A stretch of 64,000 bases of DNA from Capitulum mitella (lineage: Eukaryota; Arthropoda; Thecostraca; Pollicipedomorpha; Pollicipedidae), in contig CP099854.1 in NCBI GenBank assembly GCA_030062745.1, forward strand, positions 16,288,376 through 16,352,375. The letters run 5' to 3'. The notes below the pieces were generated by a model. It saw only the letters and a program-made list of their open reading frames with translations. It did no database searches and was not told the origin of the DNA. Position numbers and translations under genes: made by a program. Within the stretch, counting starts at the first letter, position 1. Each line of letters opens with the position of its first letter. Shown here piece by piece: positions 47,031-57,882 of this stretch.

Positions 47031-47357
47031 GGTCTGGGGATGAGTCAAGCTGGGTATGTGTTGAATCGCAAAGCAAGCCGTTCCTTTCTCTTCATTCACG
47101 TGAACATTGCAAACGCTGTCCTTGTATTCGCGATGCCTGCAACGTATTTTCGGCTGAAAGAAACGACCCCAAAACGTATTCTTATTTCCATCTCGTTTTA
47201 GTACCGGCCGATTCTCCTCCGCTGAAGCTCACGCTTGCGTCTCCTCGTGCCGGGACGCGTGCCCGACGTGTCTCCCCGAGCTGCGTCTCCGCCGACGGCC
47301 CGCCGTCTCCGGAGTCGACTGCGGCCGGTCCAGCGACTGGGCAGTGCCGGCTGCACC
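47031..47357. other. Spacer between F2 and 29-bp array
   Basis: No gene recognised. Confidence 0.4.
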
Positions 47358-47550
47358 TCTTTTGTCCAGCCTCACCTCACCTCACCTCTTTTGTCCAGCC
47401 TCACCTCACCTCACCTCTTTTGTCCAGCCTCACCTCACCTCACCTCTTTTGTCCAGCCTCACCTCACCTCACCTCTTTTGTCCAGCCTCACCTCACCTCA
47501 CCTCTTTTGTCCAGCCTCACCTCACCTCACCTCTTTTGTCCAGCCTCACC
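47358..47550. repeat. 29-bp minisatellite, six full units plus a partial
   Basis: TCTTTTGTCCAGCCTCACC recurs at 47358, 47387, 47416, 47445, 47474, 47503 and 47532, exactly 29 bp apart. Full units look identical; each ends in CTCACCTCACC. The seventh is cut off at CAGCCTCACC. Perfect units imply recent expansion. Confidence 0.97.
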
Positions 47551-47584
47551 ATTTCGGAGCTGTGGGACGCAGGACGATGGGTGG

Positions 47585-47720
47585 CGTGGCCGGGGATTTC
47601 CGAAAATTTGAAAATCGAGCATGTGATTTCAGACGGTTTTTTTCCAGTCGTTGTCATAGGCGTAATGTCGGGAGGAGACGGTGGTTTTCGGGGGCGGGGG
47701 AGGGGGCTGTTGCCGATACG
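47585..47720 (+). mobile_element. MITE family C, copy C3
   Basis: Starts CGTGGCCGGGGATTTCCG, with the core TTTTTTTCCAGTCGTTGTCATAGGCG as in C1 and C2. The right end is diverged (TTGCCGATACG) and no flanking duplication is visible. Confidence 0.6.
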
Positions 47721-47745
47721 GTCCACTGAGCTGCTTAGATGCAGA

Positions 47746-48012
47746 CAAGAACGTAGCCAAGAGGGGGGCATGGGGACCATGGTCCCCCTGAGCCAAGTGG
47801 TCTACACTAGATATGTAGCGATTTGGCAGGAACGCCTAATAATGATCATGTACATATTGCGAAGACAAACGTTAGATGCATTCCTATGGGTTAAATATGA
47901 GGTCAGTTACATAACATTGCTGCTTCTTCCTATCAACCTCGTCATATGCCAGTGCCATATCACAAAACTCGACATTTTCCCCCCCCCCAGGGAAATCCTA
48001 GCTGCGTGCCTG
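47746..48012 (+). mobile_element. MITE family A, copy A2
   Basis: Ends CAAGAACGTAGCCAAG and, from the right, CAGGCACGCAGCTAG. It aligns along its whole length with A1 (GGTCCCCCTGAGCCAAG, GATTTGGCAGGAA, poly-C near the right end). The flanks agree at 5 of 8. Confidence 0.85.
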
Positions 48013-50330
48013 GTTACGGACCTGCCGCGGGCCCGGCTTCGTCACCGAGCCGCGCGGCCGGTGGACCGCCGCCCGTAAATTATTAAACTGGCCGTCGACG
48101 ACCGGCGTAAATACAATACGAACGCATGCCGAACATCTGGCGGGCCGTAAAGTCCCCTGTCTGGACTGGCGCCGCGCAGCCAACCGCATGGCAACGCCGA
48201 CGACGACGGCGTCGACGCCGAGGGCGGGACGGTGGCGCCGGCGTGTCCAATTGGCCGCCGTCGGCAGGCCGGCGGAGGTGGCGATGTCCGCTGTTGCAGG
48301 GCGAGCCCCATTGTCGGACGCTCGAAGGTCAGGACTAGCTGAAGCCGAATTGCCAAAGATGCTCTGTAGTCATTTGCGGACAAGACTTAACAGACACAAT
48401 TCGCAGACTGGATCAGAATTTGTGTTATTTCGATTCCTGGAAATGAAGCGAACTTGCTTTTCATGGGGACCTGACGCGAGGAATGTTAATTGATTCATCC
48501 ATGCTGAATACAACAGCCGGAATGCGACCTTTCAAGGGCTCTGTGGCATGAATCAAATCCGGTAACGACAGTGATGCCGTTTGCAAATTCCTGCCATTCA
48601 GGGACTCCGGAAATGACGTGCCAAATTGGGCTGCGTAATGAAATGGGCGTACCGTAGTCACTGACACTGCCACTGGAGTTCTTTCGAATAAAAAGTAGAC
48701 ACGTGCCAGTCTTTCGTTCCAGTTTACTCAGTGTCAGTCCTGTTTTGCTGTTCAGCTGTATTCGCATGTAGTGCTGGCAGGTGGATATCGGGGATATCGT
48801 CTTTTATACTCGGCAGAATTTTCTGCCTGTCATTAGTCAGCATTCCAGCGCAGTTGGAGCCTGATCCCAGCAGCAGTCCGTTTCCGCGTTCCAGCTTTGT
48901 CATCGAATCTGGACGTTCGCGACTAGCGGCACGTGCCGTTCACAGTAAGCGTCCTTCACTTGATGACGAAGGGCACCTGTCTGAAACGTGAGCGGGCGCG
49001 CCGTCACAGCGCACCGTCACGCACGCGCTGAACGCGCAGACCAAGCGGCCCGAATGCGCAGTTGTCTGCTCCGGGTCCCGCACCTACACCACACGGGTCA
49101 CCAGGCGACCGGCCGCCCATTCGGGAGCCATCTGTGACGTCACCGACACATATTGGCCGTCCGCTGAACGTGCCGCCATCAGGCGGACCACTCCACAGCG
49201 CTGCGGACCGGTTTGGGTGATGCTGGGAACGGCCGCTCCTGTTCGTCGAACGCTGGCTCAGCTGAAGGCGCTCGTCGAAGCGTTGCCGGAATATCTGCGC
49301 AAGGCGCCAGGAGCGTGGCGAGAGAGGGTCAGGCGGCTCAACCGACCCATTAGCAGCAATGTTTCATCATTATCTCGCCAGCGCTTGGGCTTGATGGCTA
49401 GTCTGTTTGGATTTTCAGGGCGTCATATTTCAGGGTTTGGCCCCGTTAGAAAATGCGGACTGCTCTTCGGACAGGCACGTGGCTGGGGGGGGGGGGGTCA
49501 GGGCCGTCAGAGGTCACGCGGGGTCACCGCGCCGTTTAGGTTGCCTCGAGCAATTCGCGTGACGCCTGAATCCCCCAGGGGGAACTACTGCGGTGATGGA
49601 TGGTCTGAACTCACTGAGTGCAAGATAGAAATGCCATGGCGCGGCTCCGATAAGGTGATACGGTGTCGGTGGCGTTATAAGAGGTCTGGGTGTAGCATGG
49701 TTCCAATGACATGGTTGAGTCCTTTGTGTGGGAGCGGAAGGGAAACCTAGAAAGCCCACAGCCATTGTGAGTAACGCATTTTCATGTAATATCGGACAGT
49801 TTCTAGTAACCAATGTCCACACGTGAGACAGAAATCCGAATGACGCATGATATCCATGGTCCAAAGTTTGATAATGTTTAAATCCCACCTTCTTGCGACA
49901 ATTTCGAGGAGTCAGAGTTCAGCCAAGAGCCGCCATCCCTTCAGCGCGTGATGGCAACGTCTCCGACTTTATAGAACGTTGCACGTTCCACACACAGAAT
50001 GAATTCTCGCTGCCCTGCCCGTAGGGCACGGGGCGTTAATGGGTTAAAATCGTGAAAATTTGCTAGGGCCACTATCCGTCCTGGCCCACTGGTTACTGCA
50101 CACATGATCCAGGTACTTTTGTTGCAAGCCACAGGGCAGGTGGATTGGTGGCCTGTCAGTTCCGGAAATGTCTGCACAAACTCTGCGTGTAAATACCTTG
50201 CCTGAAATAGCACTGACCCTGACAGCATAAACAATCCTTTGTTACATACGCTTCGAGGGATGGGCGTTTGTCAGTGTGCTGGCGTTGCGTACGATTGTCC
50301 CGATTTCCATAGCAAAGGATGGTCCGTATT
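48013..50330. other. Unassigned DNA
   Basis: No supported gene. A CRE is at 49135-49142 and a poly-G near 49486. Minus-strand frames at 48461-48767 look protein-like in two registers but have no motif I can name. Confidence 0.4.
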
Positions 50331-50480
50331 CATGGCTGGGGATTTCCGAAAAGTATTGGGGGACCGACATACGGTTTCGGACCGTTTCTTCCCAGTCATT
50401 GCCATAGGCACAATGCTAAAATCCCTGAATGTTGGCGAGGGGAGGTCCGGATCCCCGTCCCCTCGGGACAGTCAGCGATG
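50331..50480 (+). mobile_element. MITE family C, copy C1 (hAT-like TSD)
   Basis: Starts CATGGCTGGGGATTTCC, ends CAGTCAGCGATG. The flanks TCCGTATT (50323-50330) and TCCGTAAT (50481-50488) match at 7 of 8. It is the best-preserved family-C copy (TTCCCAGTCATTGCCATAGG, AATGCTAAAATCCCTGAAT). Confidence 0.86.
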
Positions 50481-53400
50481 TCCGTAATAACCGCGGATCC
50501 GGCACGGTCCAAAGTTCGTCCCTGGCGCCCCGAACCCTCATTGACAGCGCCCTGGCGCCGCCTCCCTCCGTAAACACACCGCCGCTATCTCTGCGATCCG
50601 TCTGCACACACACACACTCCCACACACATACATACACACACACGTAAACACGCACGCACGGCCGGCGCGGCGGTGGCGGCGGCTGCTTTGAAAGTGGCCC
50701 CGGGGCGGGCATGGAAGGCTCGGGAAGCTGCGGAAGTCGAGCTGACCGGCCCGCGGGCTGGGCTCTGAGCCGTCGGTCCGGTGGAGGTCGTGACGGAGAG
50801 CTTCACAGCCGAGCGGCGTTTCAACCAGGGGCTGCAAGCTCGGACCGCGTTTCGGGGCGGCCGGGGTGGACGCGGCCAACAGGGAGTCGGAATGGTGTTA
50901 AGAGGCCCCACCGAAGCAGCTGTCTTTCCTTTGTCATTGCATTGCGATTCACGAATCGCTGTCTGGTTTAGGTGGCTCTGAGAGGAGCTGTTGTCCGTGA
51001 CGAATCGGCTGTAAGACTCGAACGATTGACCGACTTTACGGTGCATTGTGCCATTCCGTCGCTAGAGGCTGATGGATCTCTACTCCGCGTTCCGTCGGCC
51101 ATTGCCAGTCCGACAGCTCACGCGGTCCCCCTCCCCCTCCTCGAGCGAATCTTCCCGAAGCGGCCCACGTCCGCCTGCCCCTCCCCACGCCTGCCGGCGC
51201 GCGGCGCATGCCTCCGCGCCGATTTGAGAACCCCCGTCGCCCGGGGCGGCGGGCGCGCGCGCCAACGGTCGTCGGCCGCCAGTCCCGCGCGCGCTGCCCG
51301 GCTGTCTGGATAGTGACCACGCTGCCCGCGTGCCGCGCGTCTGTGGTGTTCTGCGCTGAGCTGAGCGTGCTCTGGCGCCGCTGCTGTTGACCGTCGGGTG
51401 CCGGCTGCCCGCCGCCGCTGCCGCCGCTGTCGTCAGCCTGGTACGTGCCGTCGCCGGGTCGGGTGGGACGGGGCACCGGAGGGTCTTCACTGCCCGCGGC
51501 CCCCCGGTGAGAAGGTGGCGGACATCGTGGTCGGGGTTGCCTGTTGGTTTTGAACTTCCCTTTACGGGATGGACATTTTTGCTTGTGCTGCTGTCTAAAA
51601 CGCTATCTTGTTCTCGGGTGATGTTTTCCAGCACTAAGGTAGCCTGGCTGATGACCGAGTCAGTTTTGAACGTATCCCTGCTGCGAAGGGTGACGGGCGC
51701 TTCCACCGTCCGGTCATTGCAAAGCCTCGTGGTCTTCCCGTGCGGGGCAGGCGGCGGCTCCGGCGTCGTTACTGCGTCGTTCCCGCCGCTCGCCGAACTC
51801 GACGCGGGTGTTCGAGCGCGTGATTTGTCGGGCGCAGGCGGCCGGGCTGGACACGTGGGAAGGGCTGGCAGGAGGCTGACGGGGCTTTGCCTTTGCCCGC
51901 CGGTTGGCGGCAGGTGGAAATTTCAAGGCCGCGTCCGAAAAGGGACACTGACTGACGTTGGAAAGTTTGCAAGGAGTCGTAGGCTTTTGTTTTAATGCTG
52001 CTCTGTAGCCTGCATGTTGAAATTGTTTTGCTGCGATATGGCGCACGCCTTGCCTGCTGTCTGCTGAAACCCGGCTTACTTGGCGCCGACGGCAAATCGG
52101 GGTTTTGCCAGGGGTTTGAATTAGATCATGGCTAAAAGTTTGCGCTTTGACTTGATGGGGATTTTAGCATTTGGCTTTGCTGGGTCGTGGCGAAGCCAGG
52201 GTACGCCTGGGCCATGTATTACGTCTAGGAGTGGCGCGTCAAGTTACCGCGCGGCGCGCGGAAGGGCGTTCAGCCGCCTTACGACCTCCAGTCGCGAATG
52301 ACGGTCTGAAAACAAACGACACAGTTCATCATTGCAGCCCGCCTGGTAATTTCCCTGCGTCCCGCCGTCTTGGCGAGCGACGTCGCCGACGTCGCGCGGC
52401 AATTTGCCAAACCGGAGCTCGCTGCGGGAGCCCGAAGTTCGCCACTTTCATCTTTCGAACGTGCTCGTCTGCGCCAGGTTGCCACCTCGCGTCAGCGCTG
52501 ATTCGTCGCGAAGGATGCCCCCGGGCGCTGGTCGATGCCAGCTCTCGCGCGCCGGCTGGCAGGCGGGCCGGCGGCGGGGGGAGGGGCGGAGGGAGGGAGG
52601 GAGACACGCACGGGGCGCGGTCGGACTATTTTCAGCTTGGTTGTGTAGCACGAGGACGAATGCCGGCCCCCAGCGGTGAAGTCGGAGAGGGGAGGGCCGG
52701 TAGATCGGGCAGTCCGCTGAGTTGGGGCGGGGGACGGGTGGTCGTGGCGGCGGGTGGACGATTCAGACGGTGACTGGGAGGGCTCGTGGTTCGACGGTGT
52801 TACGACGGCACCGACGGTAGGCGCACAGGTTGGAAGGGGAGCGGTATGCATGGGAACGGTGTAACGGTGTACAGGCAGGTTTTAAGACAATTTCGCCCAT
52901 GCAGCGCCGTAAATACGACAATAAAGCGAGGTCATTCGGGGACTATGATGTCTTTGTCTGCCCCGTCCATACGTGTATGGTGCCGCCGTCGAGGGAGCTG
53001 TAGGACCGTCGGCGTGAAGGGCGTCCTCAGCCTGGCGGGCGGACGGCGTCAGCCTGGCAGACGGCACGCTGAGCGATCTGGGAGGCGGCGGAAACGGTGC
53101 CGGGCGGATTTGAATGATCTGTGAGCGAGCCGGCTGTCTCGCCGTGCTGGCCAGCTGCCGGAGACGCTACCGGGCGATGGATCAGTCCTGAGACACAGCC
53201 GGCGCTCATCGGCCGGTCTGCACGGCCGGTTTGCGGGAAATGTAACAGTCCTTAACGACAGGGCCACCGCTACGTGCGAGACGTTTGGCGCCTTGTTGTG
53301 CCGTTTGATGCTGGTCTCAGCAACATTTTTCAGCGCGTTGTGACTCATTGGTTCGTTCGGAGCCCATCTGAACTCAGAATGAACCAGCAAGGATCAGAGT

Positions 53401-53827
53401 GCGGTTGAATCTCAACGTCAGGTAACGACAGGCAGATCTGCGGACAGTTAGCCTTTTAAGATGCATGACAGTTTTTTACTGTGGACTTGATGAGGTGATC
53501 AATGAGTCGTTATTACGGCTCTGTAGCGAGGATATATGTACATGAGCCCCAATGTCGTGCACTGTCTCGTTCTTCAAAACGCACGCATGGAAGCAGTTGA
53601 AAGCAAGCTTCCGTGTCGAGTCGTGATCGCGTGGCGTCAGAATACTTGGAAATGTTCAGACGGGAAGTCTCAAATGTTCTGCGCGGAAGACAGGTCCGCA
53701 GGCGCAACCTGAAAAGGTCACGGAATCTGGGGCAATCTCAGATTATTTCCACAGTCGAATCAAGCGCAAGTTGTTTTCGCCGTTCGTGCGATGGAACCCT
53801 TTGAAGCCAAACCTGTGCGTTTCTTTT
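50481..53827. other. Unassigned GC-rich DNA
   Basis: About 3.3 kb with overlapping frames of 60-208 codons on both strands and no recognisable domain. A (CA)n run at about 50607-50650 is listed separately. Confidence 0.4.
50604..50652. repeat. (CA)n microsatellite, interrupted
   Basis: CACACA runs broken by CTCC and TACATA. Confidence 0.85.
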
Positions 53828-54022
53828 GGAGTTCGTCGGACTTCAGTTCGTAGGGTAATAGTTCGTCCGGTAAAAGTCCGTAAGGAGAAAAGTTCGTCTA
53901 GGGCAAAAGTTCGTCGCGCGAAAGTTCGTATGGGCAAAGATTGTCCAGGACAAGAGTTCGTCTCGCAGAAATTCCTTTAGGACAAAAGTTTGTCTGAGAC
54001 AAAAGTCTGTCCAGGGCAAAAA
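53828..54022 (-). repeat. Left arm of diverging 17-bp array
   Basis: About 12 degenerate units of consensus GGGCAAAAGTTCGTCTA, spaced 15-20 bp, read on the plus strand. The consensus is the exact reverse complement of the right-arm unit. The arm is open in frame but gives only a basic, repetitive peptide. Confidence 0.85.
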
Positions 54023-54075
54023 AGTTAGGTTCGGTTGGGTCAGGTTGGTTTAGGTTGGTTAGGTTACTATTTTAG
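54023..54075. other. TTAGGTT-rich hinge between the two arms
   Basis: About 50 bases in which TTAGGTT alternates with GGTTGG and GGTCAGG, resembling a decayed stretch of the arthropod telomere repeat TTAGG. The 17-bp units switch orientation here. Confidence 0.7.
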
Positions 54076-54662
54076 GTCCGTTCCTTTTCCGATATGAACT
54101 TTTTCCGACACGAACCTTAAGGTAACGCACCCTTTGTTACGAATCTTTTGCCTTTCGAACGTTTTCCCGTACGAACCCTTTTCCTACGACCCTTTTCCAT
54201 ACAAACCTTTTGCATTACGAAGCTTTTCCATTAGCGAGGCAAACTTGTTTTTAGACGAACTTCTGCCCCTGACTAACTTTTGTTCTAGACAGACTTCTGC
54301 GTGACGATATTTTGCACAAACTTTTGCCCGATATGAGCTTTTGCCTAATACAACTTTTGTCCAAGACGAACTTCTACGAGAACTTTTGTTCCAGACAAAC
54401 CTTTGCCCTAGACGAACTCGGGCCCTTGACGAACTTTCGCAAGACGAATTTTTGGCCGAGACGAGCTTTTATCCTCGACGGACTTTCACCCGCGAGGAAC
54501 TTTTGCCCTAGACGAACCTTTGCACAACGAAATTTTGCTCGATGAACTTTTGTCCTAGACGAACTTTTACACTACGAACTTCGGAATGAAGAGCTTTTGC
54601 TGGACGAAGTGTAGTCCGGCGAACTTCTGCGATACGAACTTTTGTCCCAAAATCGAACCTCT
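54076..54662 (+). repeat. Right arm of diverging 17-bp array
   Basis: About 33 degenerate units of consensus TAGACGAACTTTTGCCC, mostly 15-19 bp apart. The core GAACTTTTG is best preserved from 54340 to 54580. Multiple stops in all frames. Confidence 0.88.
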
Positions 54663-55108
54663 GCTAACTTCGCAATTTTCTTCGCCGGTCCCCCTGGCCA
54701 ACATGGACTGATTGGCTGGAAATTTTTGCGTCACAAAGCGTTCCTTGCAGCGGAATTCTGCGACACTGCGCGCTGTCAGCGATTCGACACGACTAGTCAA
54801 CGACGACTCGTGAGTTGTCACGACGAGACGCGGGAGTAGCACGTGAAATCACGAAACATTCGCGCCGCTTATCAGCGCCCGGTCGTTGGTCAGGTCCACC
54901 AGGGCACTGTCTGTCTCAGCTCGCACACATCCTCAAAGCCAGGTAAACAGACAGTGCCGCGGTTCTCGGCACGGGATTTACAGAGAATGCGCGCGCACGC
55001 TCAGGCTATCGCAGTATTTGACGTTTTTGCGCCATTACGAAATGAATAAACTATGGAGGGAGGCGCAGGAGGGAACAGACGCCGGGAAGCTTCGGGTCGG
55101 AAGCTCCG
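54663..55108. other. Unassigned DNA upstream of third exon candidate
   Basis: No gene recognised; CpG density rises from about 55060. Confidence 0.4.
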
Positions 55109-55441
55109 ATGGAGCTGGCGTCACGGCGGCCGCACGCGCTCCTGCTGGGCAGCGCGGACGCAGCGCGACAGAAAGGGCGCCAAACGGTCGCGCGGTCTGC
55201 CGAGAACGGGCGAAAGCCGCCGCCGGGCGCGAGGAGCGACGCCTGGGAATGGGGCTCCGTGACGTCACCGGCGCGCGACGTCGTCCCGCGGCGGCCGGAC
55301 CGCGCCGTGCCGCCGGATCTGTCGCTCCGTCGCGGGTTTCGCCACCGCTCGTCGGCGGCGGCGCGACGCGTCGACGGCGACTGCCCGCTGGGGCCGACCT
55401 CGGACGCCGCTGGCGCCGCGTCTCGTCTGGTCGCGGGCCGG
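55109..55441 (+). CDS. Candidate first coding exon, unknown basic protein (partial)
   Basis: I do not recognise this protein. An ATG at 55109 (CCGATGG, G at +4) opens 111 codons starting MELASRRPHALLLG and running to SRLVAGR, directly followed by GTGAGC at 55442, a good splice donor; the exon would end in phase 0. The product is Arg/Ala/Pro-rich and basic (RRPDRAVPPDLSLRRGFRHR in the middle), with no signal peptide or known motif visible. A CRE palindrome (55260-55267) lies inside it, and the surrounding CpG-rich DNA is open in other frames too, including 174 codons on the minus strand. That makes a chance frame a serious alternative. No following exon was recognised. Confidence 0.28.
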
Positions 55442-55930
55442 GTGAGCGGTTTCGGAGGCGGCGTTGACGTTTCCTACCGTCGGTCTCTGGCTTCGCTGCG
55501 TTGACGGCCACTCGCGAGGCGCCGAGTCCGCGGGCACACCGCGAGCATCGCCCTGTCACCCCGTCCCCCCGACCTCTGTCGGTCGTAAGGATTCGTCACG
55601 CGCACACTGGCCGGGTTTGAGGCTCGAGCACGGCCGCGGCGGCGACCACGCCGTCATTAGCCGGGCCAGTAATGGCTGTCGGGCGGGGGTCGCTCAGTCA
55701 CCCCTCCTTCGCCGTCTGGGGGGAGGGTCTGGCGCCGGCTGACCGGGCGCCCACCTGACGTGGGAGCGGCGCCAGGTGGGACGCGGTGCTGCCAGATTGG
55801 CGGCCGCCGTGGCCGTCTGGCCGGCCGCCGCCGCGCTGCCAGGTAGCGCGGCAGGGCTCTGGCGGACGAGGTGTTGCCAGATGTTGCGAATTCGATTCCG
55901 CGATGACTTCGGACATCGCCGTGGATGTTG
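55442..55930. other. Unassigned GC-rich DNA
   Basis: No feature recognised before the 31-bp array; diverged TTGCCAGAT copies begin near 55787. Confidence 0.4.
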
Positions 55931-56055
55931 CGATGTTGCCAGATAGCGTGGTCTGGATGTGCATTGTTGCCAGATGGCGCGACCTGGATGCGCGATGTTG
56001 CCAGATAGCGCGGCCTGGATGCGCATTGTTGCCAGATGGCGCGGCCTGCCGTTGA
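55931..56055. repeat. 31-bp minisatellite, four clear units
   Basis: TTGCCAGATRGCGYGGCCTGG recurs at 55936, 55967, 55998 and 56029, exactly 31 bp apart. More diverged copies lie upstream to about 55787. Confidence 0.9.
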
Positions 56056-56407
56056 CGTCGCTCAGAGCCGGTTTTCCTGGTCGGCCGGTCCGGAAGTTTG
56101 CGCAAAAACTCGGCGATGGTTCCAGCGGCGGCTCGGATGCGGCCGAGCCGTGGCGGCTGTCGGTCGCAGCCGGGCCGCTGTCGCCGGACACTGCGCAGGC
56201 GCGGAACCAGCCGGTCTGACGACCGGATGGGGGGGGGGGGTCTGAGGTGCAGCGGTCTGGGTGTGGCGGCGACGCCTGGGGTAGTCCGTCGGACTGCAGA
56301 CGGAAATGTATCCTAGGGGCACCGGCACCTCTAGTTAAAACGGCGGAAAATTTCTCGTTTCCCAAAGCAAAAGGAACAATCCAGGTCACGAGGTGAGAAT
56401 TTGTTTG
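56056..56407. other. Unassigned DNA
   Basis: No gene recognised; a poly-G run of about 10 lies near 56230. Confidence 0.4.
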
Positions 56408-56530
56408 CCTGGCGCGAAGTGCCGAGTTCCCAGCCGGCGATGGTCCGGCCAACTGTTGCCTGGCGCGAAGTGCCGAGTTCCCAGCCGGCGACTGAGTGGG
56501 CTCGTCCGGCCAACTGAGTGGGCTCAGAGG
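56408..56530. repeat. 51-bp tandem duplication
   Basis: CCTGGCGCGAAGTGCCGAG starts at 56408 and again at 56459; 33 bases are identical in both. CGTCCGGCCAACTGAGTGGGCTC-type sequence is then partly repeated. Confidence 0.9.
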
Positions 56531-56667
56531 AGGCCGCTGGAGGCTCCTCCACGCTTGGCACGCTGCCTTGCACTGCCCAACACTTCCCGACACGGCTTAA
56601 CACTTCCGAACACTTCCTCAGACTGCCTGACACAGTGTGGCCATATTTGCCGTTTTGGGTGGAAAAT

Positions 56668-56760
56668 GATACCTAACCACGATAATAGGTACATCCCAGT
56701 GGTAGAAATAATTACATCGACACCTAACCACGAAAATGGATACATCCCAGCGATGTATCT
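56668..56760. repeat. Second 51-bp tandem duplication
   Basis: ACCTAACCACGATAATAGG at 56671 recurs as ACCTAACCACGAAAATGG at 56722, followed in both by TACATCCCAG. The spacing of 51 bp equals that of the unrelated duplication 260 bp upstream. Confidence 0.88.
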
Positions 56761-57850
56761 ATTTTGTTACATACGTCGGTCACGAATGTGCGCTGGCAGC
56801 GAGCGTCGCGGACGGGCTGGAAATTTGGTTTTTGTTTTTGGTGTCGGAATACAATTTTTGTTTTCATGTACGAAATTTTTCCAACAGTAATGCTGGTTTA
56901 AGTTGATGTTCCTGCGCAAGTCAGTTTGACATCATACCCGCTACTTACTGAATGGAGACAGAGAACTTGTCAAGATGGTTATAGTGTAGCTTTGTGATGG
57001 AGGCATAAGGTAACACTTTTGGCATAAGGTAACACTTATAAGATGTCTTTTGAGCACATATTTTCTGGTGCTCTTCAAGACCAAAAAACACCACTTTTGC
57101 TAACCTTGGTCGCGGACGCAGTCCCGAGACGATGTCACGATGGGGCGGCAGGCGTGGTTTATGACGTCACCGTTCAGGCCGGGGGGTCGGTTCCGGCGCG
57201 GTGCGGCGTTCGGCCCGGTTCCGGCAGACCGTGGGACCGCCGCGGACCGTGGGAGGCGCCGCCGGCACGCCGCCGCTGATTGGTATGTGAGCGTTGATTG
57301 GACCGAGCGAGCAGAAATAGCGCATCGTCGACCCGATTCATCGACCGGCCCCCGCCCCTTCCCCCGTCCCCCGGCCGGCCGGTGCGGTATCGATTCAATT
57401 AGCGACAGGATGATTTGGGTCTTATTGGAGGTAGGTAGAGCTTGCGTCGTGGCGGAGATGACTTTGGCCGGATTTCTGATGACGACGTTTCGCCGTATCC
57501 GAGGGCGAGGTTTTGATAACGGCACGTGCGTGTGCCGTAATTTTCCGCCGCGAAGATTGGCGCGGGTTTGCCGTGGCTGTTGTTTTGGTCGCGGTGTCGG
57601 TTTTTTGTCCAGCGTGTTGTCGCCTGTCGAGTGACTTCGTGGTCATTTGGCCGGCTAGAGGTGCGTTTGCGGCCCGTCCTCGGTGCCGTGTGTCCTGTGC
57701 TGTGTTCGCCGTTGCCGCTGCAGACCAGAGCTGCCGCCTTTTCGTGGCAGTCACTGGACCGGCGCGTGCTCCTGCGCTGCCTCCGACGTCTCGTCGCTGC
57801 TTCGCCGAGTTCGCCGTTGCGTCTGCACCATCTGCTGCAGAGGGGCCGCC
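56761..57850. other. Unassigned DNA
   Basis: No gene recognised. GGCATAAGGTAACACTT is duplicated near 57001-57040 and a CRE is at 57162-57169. Confidence 0.4.
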
Positions 57851-57882
57851 CTGAGCTGAGTTGAGCTGAGCTGAGCTGAATT
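57851..57882. repeat. (GAGCT)n pentamer repeat
   Basis: CTGAGCTGAG-type pentamers, slightly imperfect. Confidence 0.88.

Noticed and set aside
48461..48767. Two overlapping protein-like minus-strand frames
   Set aside because: Both registers look equally plausible and neither shows a known motif or splice boundary.
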